Positions 1 to 8,477 of a stretch of 64,000 bases of DNA are shown here, one piece after another. The first letter of the stretch is position 1. Each line of letters opens with the position of its first letter. The stretch lies in the NCBI GenBank assembly GCA_015064385.1, contig SVSI01000005.1:1-64000 (forward strand), given 5' to 3'. Made by a program: the position numbers and the translations under genes. Origin of the DNA: Oscillospiraceae bacterium (GTDB lineage Bacteria; Bacillota; Clostridia; Oscillospirales; CAG-272). The notes below the pieces were generated by a model, which saw only the letters and a program-made list of their open reading frames with translations, had not been told where the DNA came from and ran no database searches.

Positions 1-335
1 AGTGGGATTCTGAACCTATCGCGGACGTCGCTCGTCACTCCCGTTCATTCTCTTTTCCGTCCGCTTTTGTAAAATTGCCTATGGCAATTTCACGGGGTTC
101 TTCATCGCGGGCGCTTTAGATAAAAACAAAAAAGAGCCGTGCGGCTCTTTTTGGTTTTTACGGAAGGAGTGGGATTCTGAACCTATCGCGGACGTCGCTC
201 GTCACTCCCGTTCATTCTCTTTTCCGTCCGCTTTTGTAAAATTGCCTATGGCAATTTCACGGGGTTCTTCATCGCGGGCGCTTTAGATAAAAACCAAAAA
301 AGAGCCGTGTGGCTCTTTTTGGTTTTTACGGAAGG
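1..335. repeat. Two tandem ~167/168-bp repeat units (1..167 and 168..335), each carrying a degenerate tRNA-Ser 3' end plus a terminator hairpin
   Basis: agtgggattctgaacctatcgcggacg...aaaaagagccgtgcggctctttttggtttttacggaagg occurs twice with very few differences and abuts the intact tRNA-Ser 3' end. Confidence 0.9.
288..328 (-). terminator. Rho-independent terminator downstream of tRNA-Ser
   Basis: aaaaagagccgtgtggctcttttt hairpin with A/T tracts; copy at 121..160. Confidence 0.8.
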
Positions 336-414
336 AGTGGGATTCGAACCCACGTGGGCGTGAACCCAAACGGTTTTCAAGACCGCCTCGTTATGACCAC
401 TTCGATATCCTTCC
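330..414 (-). tRNA. tRNA-Ser(UGA), no encoded CCA
   Basis: Reverse complement GGAAGGATATCGAAGTGGTCATAACGAGGCGGTCTTGAAAACCGTTTGGGTTCACGCCCACGTGGGTTCGAATCCCACTCCTTCC; anticodon loop CTTGAAA, long variable arm, paired acceptor. Confidence 0.93.
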
Positions 415-466
415 ATATTAAGTTGTGATTTGTTGTTTTTTTATTGGGTGCGAACACCTCGCGGCT
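389..466. repeat. 78-bp direct repeat copy A (5' part of tRNA-Ser plus upstream flank)
   Basis: cgttatgaccacttcgatatccttccatattaagttgtgatttgttg...cacctcgcggct identical to 587..664. Confidence 0.95.
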
Positions 467-586
467 CCGTGCCCTTCCGAAAATCACGCAGAAATGTTCA
501 ACAAGCACAGCTTGTTTCCATTTGCTGCTATTTTCGTTAACTGCTCGAAAAAACAACACACCGTGTTGTTTTTATCTTCGCAGACC

Positions 587-664
587 CGTTATGACCACTT
601 CGATATCCTTCCATATTAAGTTGTGATTTGTTGTTTTTTTATTGGGTGCGAACACCTCGCGGCT
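587..664. repeat. 78-bp direct repeat copy B: isolated 5' fragment of tRNA-Ser plus upstream flank
   Basis: Identical to 389..466; followed in the minus direction by terminator-like hairpin 548..576 (aaaaaacaacacaccgtgttgttttt). Confidence 0.95.
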
Positions 665-823
665 ACGTTTGCAACGCTAATATAATATCACAGCGCGATC
701 TCAATGTCAAGAGTCCGTGCGACTTTTTTGCTTATAAAAAGCCCTAAAAATTTCCGAAATTTATTGAAATTCGGTTATCAAGGTGCTATAATAGGGTTAC
801 ATATAATGTTTTTGGAGAAAAAT

Positions 824-1732
824 ATGCTTGACGTAACTCTCGTCGGAACGGGCGGTGCCCTTCCCTTAAAGGACAGATTTCTGTCCTCCTGCATAATGAA
901 ATACAACGGAAACTGCTTTCTTTTTGACTGCGGAGAGGGTACGCAGATCTCTCTGCGCCGTCAGAAGATCGCCCTCAGCCGTATAAACACGATCTGCATA
1001 ACGCACTGCCACGCAGACCACGTCAGCGGCCTCCCCGGACTGCTGCTCTCAATGGGCAACGATATGCGCACCGAAAAGGTCACCCTTATCGGACCTGCCG
1101 GATTTGCGCGCGTTTTGCACAGTTTGCTTATTATCGCACGCGAGCTTCCTTTTGAGACAGAGGTCATCGAGTTAAAGCAACGCACAGAGAGCTTGGAGAT
1201 AGACGGCTGCCGTCTTACTGCATTCCGCGTTGAGCACGCAGTCCCTTGCTACGGATACACTCTTGAGATCGACCGCGTCGGTAAATTCTCTCCCGAAAAG
1301 GCCGAGAAGAACGGCGTCCCAATGCGCGTTTGGGGACTTTTACAGAAAGAGGAGACCGTTGAATTCGAAGGAAAGATCTATACGCGCGATATGGCGTTTG
1401 ACGAGGCGCGCAAAGGAATAAAGACGCTGTTTTGCACCGATACGCGTCCGTTAAAGATCATATCCGAGATGGCAAAGGGTGCAGATCTTATGATATACGA
1501 AGGAATGTTCGCCGAGGACGCCAAGGTCTGCCGCGCAGAGGAAACGAAGCATTCCACCTTCACCGAGGCGGCTCGTCTTGCAAAGGAGGCGTCCCCAAGC
1601 GAGCTCTGGCTGACGCACTTTAGTCCTTCCCTCCCCGACCCGCAAAATTATATATCGGTAGCTACCGATATCTTCCCGAACACCGTCTGCGGAAAGGACG
1701 GCCTTCACAAGGAACTGAATTTTATAGACTGA
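824..1732 (+). CDS. rnz: Ribonuclease Z / MBL-fold tRNA 3' endonuclease-like
   Basis: LFDCGEGTQ, ITHCHADHVSGLPGLL, EHAVPCYGY, HSTFTEAA, LTHFSPS motifs; ATG 824 preceded by ggag; ORF 704..1732 trimmed. Confidence 0.85.
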   Translation: MLDVTLVGTGGALPLKDRFLSSCIMKYNGNCFLFDCGEGTQISLRRQKIALSRINTICITHCHADHVSGLPGLLLSMGNDMRTEKVTLIGPAGFARVLHSLLIIARELPFETEVIELKQRTESLEIDGCRLTAFRVEHAVPCYGYTLEIDRVGKFSPEKAEKNGVPMRVWGLLQKEETVEFEGKIYTRDMAFDEARKGIKTLFCTDTRPLKIISEMAKGADLMIYEGMFAEDAKVCRAEETKHSTFTEAARLAKEASPSELWLTHFSPSLPDPQNYISVATDIFPNTVCGKDGLHKELNFID

Positions 1733-1774
1733 TCACAGCACGCGATCAAATAATTACCGAAAGGAAAATATTAT

Positions 1775-2923
1775 ATGAAAAAAGTCTTATCCATCATTCT
1801 TGCACTCGTTTTCTGTCTCACGCTCTTTGCATGTGTCAAGCCCGAGGACGAAAACACGCCCGAGTCGCCGGCAGATGATAACAAGCCTGAACCTCCCACG
1901 ATCATTCACAAGGTATATAATCTTTCCTCCGAGCGTGACGTTGCAAACATTAAAATTAACGGAAGAAGTAAGCTCGGCACCGACGGCATCCACTGTGACA
2001 GCTCGGTTTCGGGAATCGAATTCAATGCGTACGTCGAAGGCGATCTCACGCTCACCTTAAACGTTTCGCAGAGCACGAATCTCAATGAGAATATCAAAAA
2101 CGAGTGCTACTTCACCCTTTATATCGACGGAGTACGCTCGGAAACGAGATTAAAGGCGGATGCAGGCGACAACACCCTGACTCTCGCGAGCTTCGAAACG
2201 GGTGCAGTGCATAACGTAAAACTCGTCAAGCAGACGGGCGCTCACGGAGCACTTTGCACGCTGAAAAGTATGGAATTTACCGGATATTTTGCAGAAAAGC
2301 CCGCTGACAAGGAGCTTCTGGTCGAATTTGTCGGAGACAGCATAACAGTCGGATACGGAAACCTCTGCACCGGAGCAGATCCCCAGAGAGGTCATCCGAT
2401 AATGCAGGACGGTACAAAGAGCTTTGCATACCTTACCGCCGAAAAGCTCGGCGCCGACATATCCTCGATGTGCGTAAGCGGAATGGGAGTCGCAAAGGGT
2501 CACAGACAGTTTACCGCAGACGAATTTTTTGATGCAACGTCCTTCTACCGCGATCCGAGTGAAAAGTACACCGCAACGAGAAAAGCGGACGTAGTGGTCA
2601 TCAACCTCGGAACTAATGACCAGAGCAAGCAAGCCGATATGGTAGAGCTTGTAAACAAGGTTATTTCTCTCGTGAAACTCGTTCGCCAAAAGCACGGGAA
2701 TAACGTTCCCATCGTTTGGGTTCACGGAATGATGGGTAACGGACGTTGGGAAGATATATCGTTTGCGCTTGAAAAGCAGCTCGGCGGAACGGAGAAAAAC
2801 ATCTATTCTCTCGCACTTCCCCAAAACAGCGAGGGCGGCGGCGGACACCCCGGTCTCACTGCTCACGAAGGTGCGTCGGTTGCGCTTTCCGAGTTTATAA
2901 AAAACACGGTACTCGGCAAATAA
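1775..2923 (+). CDS. SGNH/GDSL hydrolase lipoprotein, CE2-like esterase
   Basis: Lipobox LTLFAC; VEFVGDSITVGYG and NLGTNDQS SGNH blocks; N-terminal beta-sandwich-like region. Confidence 0.85.
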   Translation: MKKVLSIILALVFCLTLFACVKPEDENTPESPADDNKPEPPTIIHKVYNLSSERDVANIKINGRSKLGTDGIHCDSSVSGIEFNAYVEGDLTLTLNVSQSTNLNENIKNECYFTLYIDGVRSETRLKADAGDNTLTLASFETGAVHNVKLVKQTGAHGALCTLKSMEFTGYFAEKPADKELLVEFVGDSITVGYGNLCTGADPQRGHPIMQDGTKSFAYLTAEKLGADISSMCVSGMGVAKGHRQFTADEFFDATSFYRDPSEKYTATRKADVVVINLGTNDQSKQADMVELVNKVISLVKLVRQKHGNNVPIVWVHGMMGNGRWEDISFALEKQLGGTEKNIYSLALPQNSEGGGGHPGLTAHEGASVALSEFIKNTVLGK

Positions 2924-2928
2924 GAGTA

Positions 2929-2966
2929 TAAAGCTTCTGCCTGAAAGGGCGGAAGCTTTTGTTTTT
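2929..2966 (+). terminator. Rho-independent terminator after the SGNH hydrolase
   Basis: aaagcttctgcctgaaagggcggaagctttt plus T-rich tail. Confidence 0.75.
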
Positions 2967-3059
2967 GCACGTCTTTTTGGAGACAAAAATAAAAAATATC
3001 TGTAAAAGCCCTTGATTTTTTCAAAATGATATGTTATAATAGCACGCGTACCAAGACAT

Positions 3060-3132
3060 AGGGGTGTAGTTCAGTTGGTAGAACGGCGGTCTCCAAAACC
3101 GCATGTCGCGGGTTCAAGTCCTTCCGCCCCTG
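3060..3132 (+). tRNA. tRNA-Trp(CCA), no encoded CCA end
   Basis: aggggtgtagttcagttggtagaacggcggtctccaaaaccgcatgtcgcgggttcaagtccttccgcccctg; anticodon loop CTCCAAA. Confidence 0.93.
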
Positions 3133-3133
3133 T

Positions 3134-3170
3134 AAAAATAAAAGACCATCGCAGTATGCGATGGTTTTTT
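3134..3170 (+). terminator. Terminator of tRNA-Trp
   Basis: aaaaataaaagaccatcgcagtatgcgatggtttttt; near-identical copy at 4757..4792. Confidence 0.85.
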
Positions 3171-3273
3171 GTTTTTATCTTCGGTTATCGAGGAAGGACT
3201 TGAAGCGGCGCGGTAGTGAATGACAGTCCGGGGGACTGTCAGAGCCGCGACGGGACCGAGCCCGCAGGCGAGA

Positions 3274-3464
3274 ACAAGTCCTTCCGCCCCTGTAAAACAA
3301 AAATCCGATGCATCGCATCGGTTTTTTGTTTTATTTGTGTGTTTTGCAACGCAGAACCCCGTAAAATCGCCTCGGCGATTTTACAGCAGCGTGCGGTAAA
3401 TGAGATAAGCGGTTGCCCCTGCGCGACGCACGCGTTGGGTTCGTAAGTCCTTCCGCCCCTGCCA
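3274..3464 (+). repeat. Two further copies of the tRNA-Trp 3' end (aagtccttccgcccctg), the first followed by a terminator hairpin
   Basis: aacaagtccttccgcccctgtaaaac + ccgatgcatcgcatcggttttttg; then ggttcgtaagtccttccgcccctgcc near 3445. Confidence 0.9.
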
Positions 3465-3674
3465 AGTCTTTAGGTCGATTTAGATCCAACCGAGAAAAAA
3501 CGAGAAAAGCGGAGATTTCGAAAGATTTCTCTGCTTTTTTGACCCTAACTTTTTTCGAATTTCCATAGATCCATTTTCGATTTTTCGTCGAGTCGAAGGA
3601 TTCGAACCGGCGAAACAGTTGAAAAATTCATACGGTTGTGATATAATATACAAAAATGTTATTGGAGAGACAAT

Positions 3675-4589
3675 ATGAAAAACAATGCACGCGATTTAAT
3701 ATATCTCGATACCCGAAGATATATGTCATTGGATAACTTGCGAGTTTTCTATTGGGCAATCATAATAATTCCGATTATCATGGTAACATGGGGAATTGCC
3801 GCTATCAATACCGTTGGCGTTAATCTGAGATCATTATTTCCACTTATTTCTATTGGAATTTGGAGTTTGTTCTATTGGTTATTCGTATTGATAATTCAAA
3901 GCCCAAAAGTCAAGAAAACATTTGAATTAAGATTTCTTGTAAACGGTATTTCCGGCTTTCTAACCTCTTTTCTATTTTGGATTCTCTATGCCTCTCTTAG
4001 TCTATTAGACAATAATCCTATCATTGGATTTGATTTTTCACTTTGGATATTATTCCTTTATTTGCTTTTCTCTGTTTTTTATATCGTATTAGTTGTATTA
4101 GGCGTACATAAAGGTGTTTTTAAAAAAATAAAAGAAAATAGTCAAACTCCCAAAGCACTTGCAATTTCAGCTTTCTTTTCCGCTATTCTTCCAAGCGCAG
4201 GTGTTATGGGTATGTACACTTCTAAAATGCTTAGAGCACATGCAAGTGATGCCGTACAGGATATTCTCGGCACCGTTGCGCTTGTTTTGGTGATATTTGC
4301 CCCCATATTAGCACATATCAACTTCGTGCAATATTACTATTGTAAAAAGTATAAAATCTTGTGCGATGAATATGGTGATACAACTTCTCCTTATCTTGAA
4401 CGCAAAATAAAAAAGAAAAAAGTAAAAAATGAATCGCGCGACATCAACGGTTCAGCTACCGTGATAACAAAGAAAAAAATCCCTTTGATAGTCAAAATAT
4501 TAATTGGAATAGTGACTGTTCCAATTGCATTCTTTGTTGTTGTTTTTCTGGTGTTTTTTATAAAAGGATTTATAAACGGAATTTCTTAA
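3675..4589 (+). CDS. Hypothetical multi-pass membrane protein, AT-rich
   Basis: Several hydrophobic segments; RBS ggagag; visibly lower GC than neighbours. Confidence 0.7.
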   Translation: MKNNARDLIYLDTRRYMSLDNLRVFYWAIIIIPIIMVTWGIAAINTVGVNLRSLFPLISIGIWSLFYWLFVLIIQSPKVKKTFELRFLVNGISGFLTSFLFWILYASLSLLDNNPIIGFDFSLWILFLYLLFSVFYIVLVVLGVHKGVFKKIKENSQTPKALAISAFFSAILPSAGVMGMYTSKMLRAHASDAVQDILGTVALVLVIFAPILAHINFVQYYYCKKYKILCDEYGDTTSPYLERKIKKKKVKNESRDINGSATVITKKKIPLIVKILIGIVTVPIAFFVVVFLVFFIKGFINGIS

Positions 4590-4756
4590 AGCATTTAAAA
4601 TACATAGCTTCGTTTGCAAGCATGGAGCAAAAGCCCGACAGACCTCGGACAACTTTTTGCTCCCATCATCGCCAAGGGATAAGTCTATCCTCGGACTAAA
4701 AACCACGGATCGATTTCGAAAAACTTGCGGTATGGATCGATTTTGAAAGGGTATGC

Positions 4757-4795
4757 AAAAATAAAAGACCATCGCAGTAAGCGATGGTTTTTCTC
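4757..4795 (+). terminator. Second copy of the tRNA-Trp terminator
   Basis: aaaaataaaagaccatcgcagtaagcgatggttttt. Confidence 0.8.
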
Positions 4796-4938
4796 ATTTT
4801 CTCGACATTCCAAAAAACAATCGGTAATATTTGCAATATCCCCTTGCAAGAATGCAAAAATAATGCTATAATATAAAAGTATGGTCAGATAATAGATCAA
4901 AACACCCACAAAAACTTGCATTTTTGGAGGATTTCCTT

Positions 4939-6303
4939 ATGAAATACGACGTAATCATAATCGGCGCCGGTCCGGGCGGAATTTTTGCGGCGTACGAGCT
5001 TATGCAGCTTGCGCCCAATATGAAGGTTGCCGTATTTGAAGCAGGTCACGCGCTGGACAAGCGCCACTGCCCTATCGACGGCGATAAGATCAAGACCTGC
5101 ATCGGCTGTAAAAGCTGCTCGATAATGAGCGGATTCGGCGGCGCGGGCGCGTTTTCGGACGGTAAATATAACATAACCAACGATTTCGGCGGTACTCTTT
5201 ACGAATATATCGGCAAAAAGCGCGCGCTTGACCTTATGCACTACGTTGACGCCATCAACTTAAAGTACGGCGGCGAGGGTACGAAGCTCTATACGACCGC
5301 AGGAAGCAGATTCAAAACGCTCTGCATACAGAACGATCTTCACCTGCTTGACGCATCGGTGCGTCATCTCGGCACGGATATAAACTATATCGTTCTTGAG
5401 AACCTTTATAACGATCTCAAAACCAAGGTTGATTTCTATTTCGATACTCCCGTACAGTCACTTCTCGCTGAGGACGGCGGATATTCGGTCGTATGCGAGA
5501 ATGGCACTTATACCTGCGAAAAATGTATCGTATCGGTTGGAAGAATCGGAAGCAAGTGGATGGAAAAGGTCTGCCGCGAGCTCGATATTCCCACGAGATC
5601 AAACCGAGTTGACATCGGAGTACGCGTTGAGCTGCCCGCAAACGTCTTCGCACATCTTACCGACGAGCTGTACGAGAGCAAGATCGTTTACCGCACCGAA
5701 AAGTATGGAGATAAGGTGCGCACCTTCTGTATGAACCCCAAAGGCGCGGTAGTCAACGAAAACACGAACGGAATTATAACGGTCAACGGTCACAGCTACG
5801 AAAATCCCGAGATGCAGACCGAAAACACGAATTTTGCCCTGCTCGTCGCAAAGCATTTTTCCGAGCCCTTCAAGGACTCTAACGGTTACGGCGAATCTAT
5901 CGCAAAGCTGAGCAATATGCTCGGCGGCGGTGTTATCGTACAGCGCTTCGGAGACCTTATCCGCGGACGCCGTTCCACGCCGAGCAGAATAGAGGAGGCG
6001 TTTATTACGCCTACGCTCCAGGCAACCCCCGGAGACCTGAGTCTCGTTCTGCCCAAGCGCATACTTGACGGCATAATCGAGATGATCTACGCGCTTGACA
6101 AGGTCGCTCCCGGAACGGCAAACGACGATACTCTTCTCTACGGCGTAGAGGTCAAGTTCTACAATATGGAGGTCGAGGTAAGCGACAAGCTCGAGTCCCG
6201 TCACAAAGGACTCTATATCATAGGCGACGGAAGCGGTATCACGCATTCGCTCTCGCACGCATCTGCGAGCGGAGTACACGTTGCAAGAGATATTGTAAAA
6301 TAA
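4939..6303 (+). CDS. NAD(P)/FAD-dependent oxidoreductase
   Basis: MKYDVIIIGAGPGGIFAAYEL Rossmann motif; GLYIIGDGSGITHSLSHASASGVHVA C-terminal FAD motif; RBS ggagg. Confidence 0.85.
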   Translation: MKYDVIIIGAGPGGIFAAYELMQLAPNMKVAVFEAGHALDKRHCPIDGDKIKTCIGCKSCSIMSGFGGAGAFSDGKYNITNDFGGTLYEYIGKKRALDLMHYVDAINLKYGGEGTKLYTTAGSRFKTLCIQNDLHLLDASVRHLGTDINYIVLENLYNDLKTKVDFYFDTPVQSLLAEDGGYSVVCENGTYTCEKCIVSVGRIGSKWMEKVCRELDIPTRSNRVDIGVRVELPANVFAHLTDELYESKIVYRTEKYGDKVRTFCMNPKGAVVNENTNGIITVNGHSYENPEMQTENTNFALLVAKHFSEPFKDSNGYGESIAKLSNMLGGGVIVQRFGDLIRGRRSTPSRIEEAFITPTLQATPGDLSLVLPKRILDGIIEMIYALDKVAPGTANDDTLLYGVEVKFYNMEVEVSDKLESRHKGLYIIGDGSGITHSLSHASASGVHVARDIVK

Positions 6304-6354
6304 ACTCAAAGCGTAATATGAAAAGCCAAGTCGAAGTGACTTGGCTTTTATGTA

Positions 6355-6650
6355 TGGAAAGATCTGTGCGAACACACAAAGACGCGTGTACTGTTCTTTT
6401 CGTTCATTTCTGTGCCGACAGAAATGAACCAAAGAGCGGCTGTTAGGGCGGGGACACCCCGCCCTTCAGGAAACACCCACCCTCTAATTAAACGTTGAAA
6501 GCGCGCGTGCGGCGTTGCGCGCTTTCAAAGCGCCTCAAAAAGATTCGGCGCGACAGTATCTCGCGGCGCATAAGGAAAGTGCGCCGCGGTTAATTTCTGC
6601 GAATATTATCTGTTTTCGCTTTTCTGCGCACATTATAAAAAACGATTTGA
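6355..6650. repeat. Long structured intergenic repeat, copy E1
   Basis: gttcatttctgtgccgacagaaatgaac palindrome, gggcggggacaccccgccc hairpin, ttcaggaaacacccaccc, ttgaaagcgcgcg...gcgcgctttcaaagcgcctcaaaaagattcggcgcg; shared with E2, E4, E5 and E6. Confidence 0.85.
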
Positions 6651-6711
6651 GTTTTACGTTGAATAAACACAAAAAGCCAAGTCTAAGCGACTTGGCTTTT
6701 ACCTTTATTTT

Positions 6712-7299
6712 TCATTTCTTGCGGACAAGCATCTTGCCTATATCGATCTTCGGTATGCTGAAGTCGAAAATGAAGAAAAATCCGACGACAAAGGGCAGAG
6801 CGTGATATATCACACGCAAGATATCGCAGGGGATCAAGGGGCTTATAACGTAGAAAAACGGGAATATGATCGCCGAGCTCGTAACCGGAAGTCCACGATA
6901 CGATTTTGCACAGCCACTCTCGGTGGTCTGGCGTTTGGTTTCAAGAACGTTAAAAAACGCAAGTCGGATCACCGCACAGAGCGAATAGAAAATAAGTCCC
7001 GCAATTCCGAGAGCGGTATTAACTCCGCTGAAATAGAGTATGATGGCGGGAGTGACTCCAAAGCAGATCACGTCACACAAGGAATCGAGCTGGATTCCGA
7101 AATTCTTTTCGTCTGCCGTCCTGTTCTTTTTCGTTCGCGCAACGACTCCGTCAAACATATCGCATACGCCCGAAATGACGAGGCACAGTATTGCAAGGCC
7201 GCCTCTTCCCTCGTGGGCAAACTTTATGCCGAAAAGTCCCGAAACGAGACTTAAATAGGTCAAAACGACGGTATAGTTATAAAAACCTATGAATTTCAC
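6712..7299 (-). CDS. pssA: CDP-diacylglycerol--serine O-phosphatidyltransferase
   Basis: CDP-alcohol phosphatidyltransferase motif DMFDGVVARTKKNRTADEKNFGIQLDSLCD. Confidence 0.85.
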   Translation of the reverse strand: MKFIGFYNYTVVLTYLSLVSGLFGIKFAHEGRGGLAILCLVISGVCDMFDGVVARTKKNRTADEKNFGIQLDSLCDVICFGVTPAIILYFSGVNTALGIAGLIFYSLCAVIRLAFFNVLETKRQTTESGCAKSYRGLPVTSSAIIFPFFYVISPLIPCDILRVIYHALPFVVGFFFIFDFSIPKIDIGKMLVRKK

Positions 7300-7390
7300 T
7301 TAAACTTCCCTTTCATTTTTGATCCGAAAGATCACTTCCGTATTTTTATTATACGCCCCCAAAAAGCTATTGTCAAGTGCCGTTTTTAAC

Positions 7391-8302
7391 TTATTTTACT
7401 CTTTCAAGATCCGATTTTTTAACCGCGGCAACCACCGTTCCTTTATAGCTTATCACAACCCTGTCTCCGCTGATCTGTTTCACGGTGTGAACGCGGTCGT
7501 AAACGAAGGAGGCGAGTCCCGAGCCGTCGTAGGTGCGCGCACCGCGGCGAAGCTTGACGCGCTCTCCCACGCGAAGGACGTCTTCGACGTCAAGCGGCGT
7601 ATATTCTATATCATAAGCGAGAAGAGCGTCCTCAAATCCCGCCGCTTTCGCCGAAAAAAGCATTTTTTCGGCGACTTCGCGTGCATCGGAAAAACCGAGG
7701 ATCACCGCGTATTTCGTTTCCGTACGCTCACTTATTATCGCCGCCACGCGCGCCCGCAGCGTGTCCATACTCTCGCCGAATTTTTTCATCCAATGCTCGG
7801 GATCGCTGTGATTTGAACCGTATCCGCGCTCGTGTGCCTCGTTATGACCGACGATATTTTCGGTATCTATCGAAAACTCCTCACACAGCTTTGCGCAGTA
7901 TTCTTCGGCAAGAGAAAACGCCGCCTTGTAGTAGCTCTCGTTTTCAAGAGCGTCCTCGCAAATTTCTATTTGTATATAAGCGGGATCGTAGTTATAGCTC
8001 CCCTTACTGCCCTTTCCTACGCCCCAGGCGCAGATGTCGAGCGGGAGTATCTCTGCAACTCTGACGTTTTTCTCCTTATCGTAACCGATAAATGCGTGAA
8101 CGCATACCTTTTTGCCGCTCGGAGTCGGGTTATTCCAATGATTATTTCGGGTATTTATTCCCACCTCATCCGGAGCATCAACGTACCTTTTAAGGTTTGG
8201 GTTGTTTGCGCCCGTTGAGTGAATGACTATTCCCTGCGGGATCATTTTTTCTCCTGCAATATAGCACAGATTTTTCACCGCGTGCGCTTTTATAATTTCC
8301 AT
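7391..8302 (-). CDS. N-acetylmuramoyl-L-alanine amidase (Amidase_2-like)
   Basis: GIVIHSTGANNPN, GHNEAHERGYGSNHSDPEHW. Confidence 0.8.
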   Translation of the reverse strand: MEIIKAHAVKNLCYIAGEKMIPQGIVIHSTGANNPNLKRYVDAPDEVGINTRNNHWNNPTPSGKKVCVHAFIGYDKEKNVRVAEILPLDICAWGVGKGSKGSYNYDPAYIQIEICEDALENESYYKAAFSLAEEYCAKLCEEFSIDTENIVGHNEAHERGYGSNHSDPEHWMKKFGESMDTLRARVAAIISERTETKYAVILGFSDAREVAEKMLFSAKAAGFEDALLAYDIEYTPLDVEDVLRVGERVKLRRGARTYDGSGLASFVYDRVHTVKQISGDRVVISYKGTVVAAVKKSDLERVK

Positions 8303-8417
8303 ATATCCTCCATTTGCCTTCTTTTAATTATCTTTACCCTCCCAAATTCAGTATAGTAAAAAATAAGTTGTTTGACAGTGGCAAATGGTATTTTTTAATC
8401 GCAATTCGGAGAATCTA

Positions 8418-8446
8418 TTGACAATCCTTGCCACCGATGTTATAAT
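8418..8446 (+). promoter_or_regulatory. Consensus SigA-type promoter
   Basis: TTGACA - 17 nt - TATAAT upstream of 8478. Confidence 0.8.
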
Positions 8447-8477
8447 TTACAAAAGTTTATCTTGGAGGATCACAAAA

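Noticed and set aside
3216-3446. 76-aa ORF between tRNA-Trp 3'-end copies
   Set aside because: Spans the terminator hairpin and tRNA-like repeats; no RBS; more likely non-coding.
7391-8302. Prophage remnant based on the amidase
   Set aside because: Isolated Amidase_2 gene with no holin, tail or integrase genes around it.
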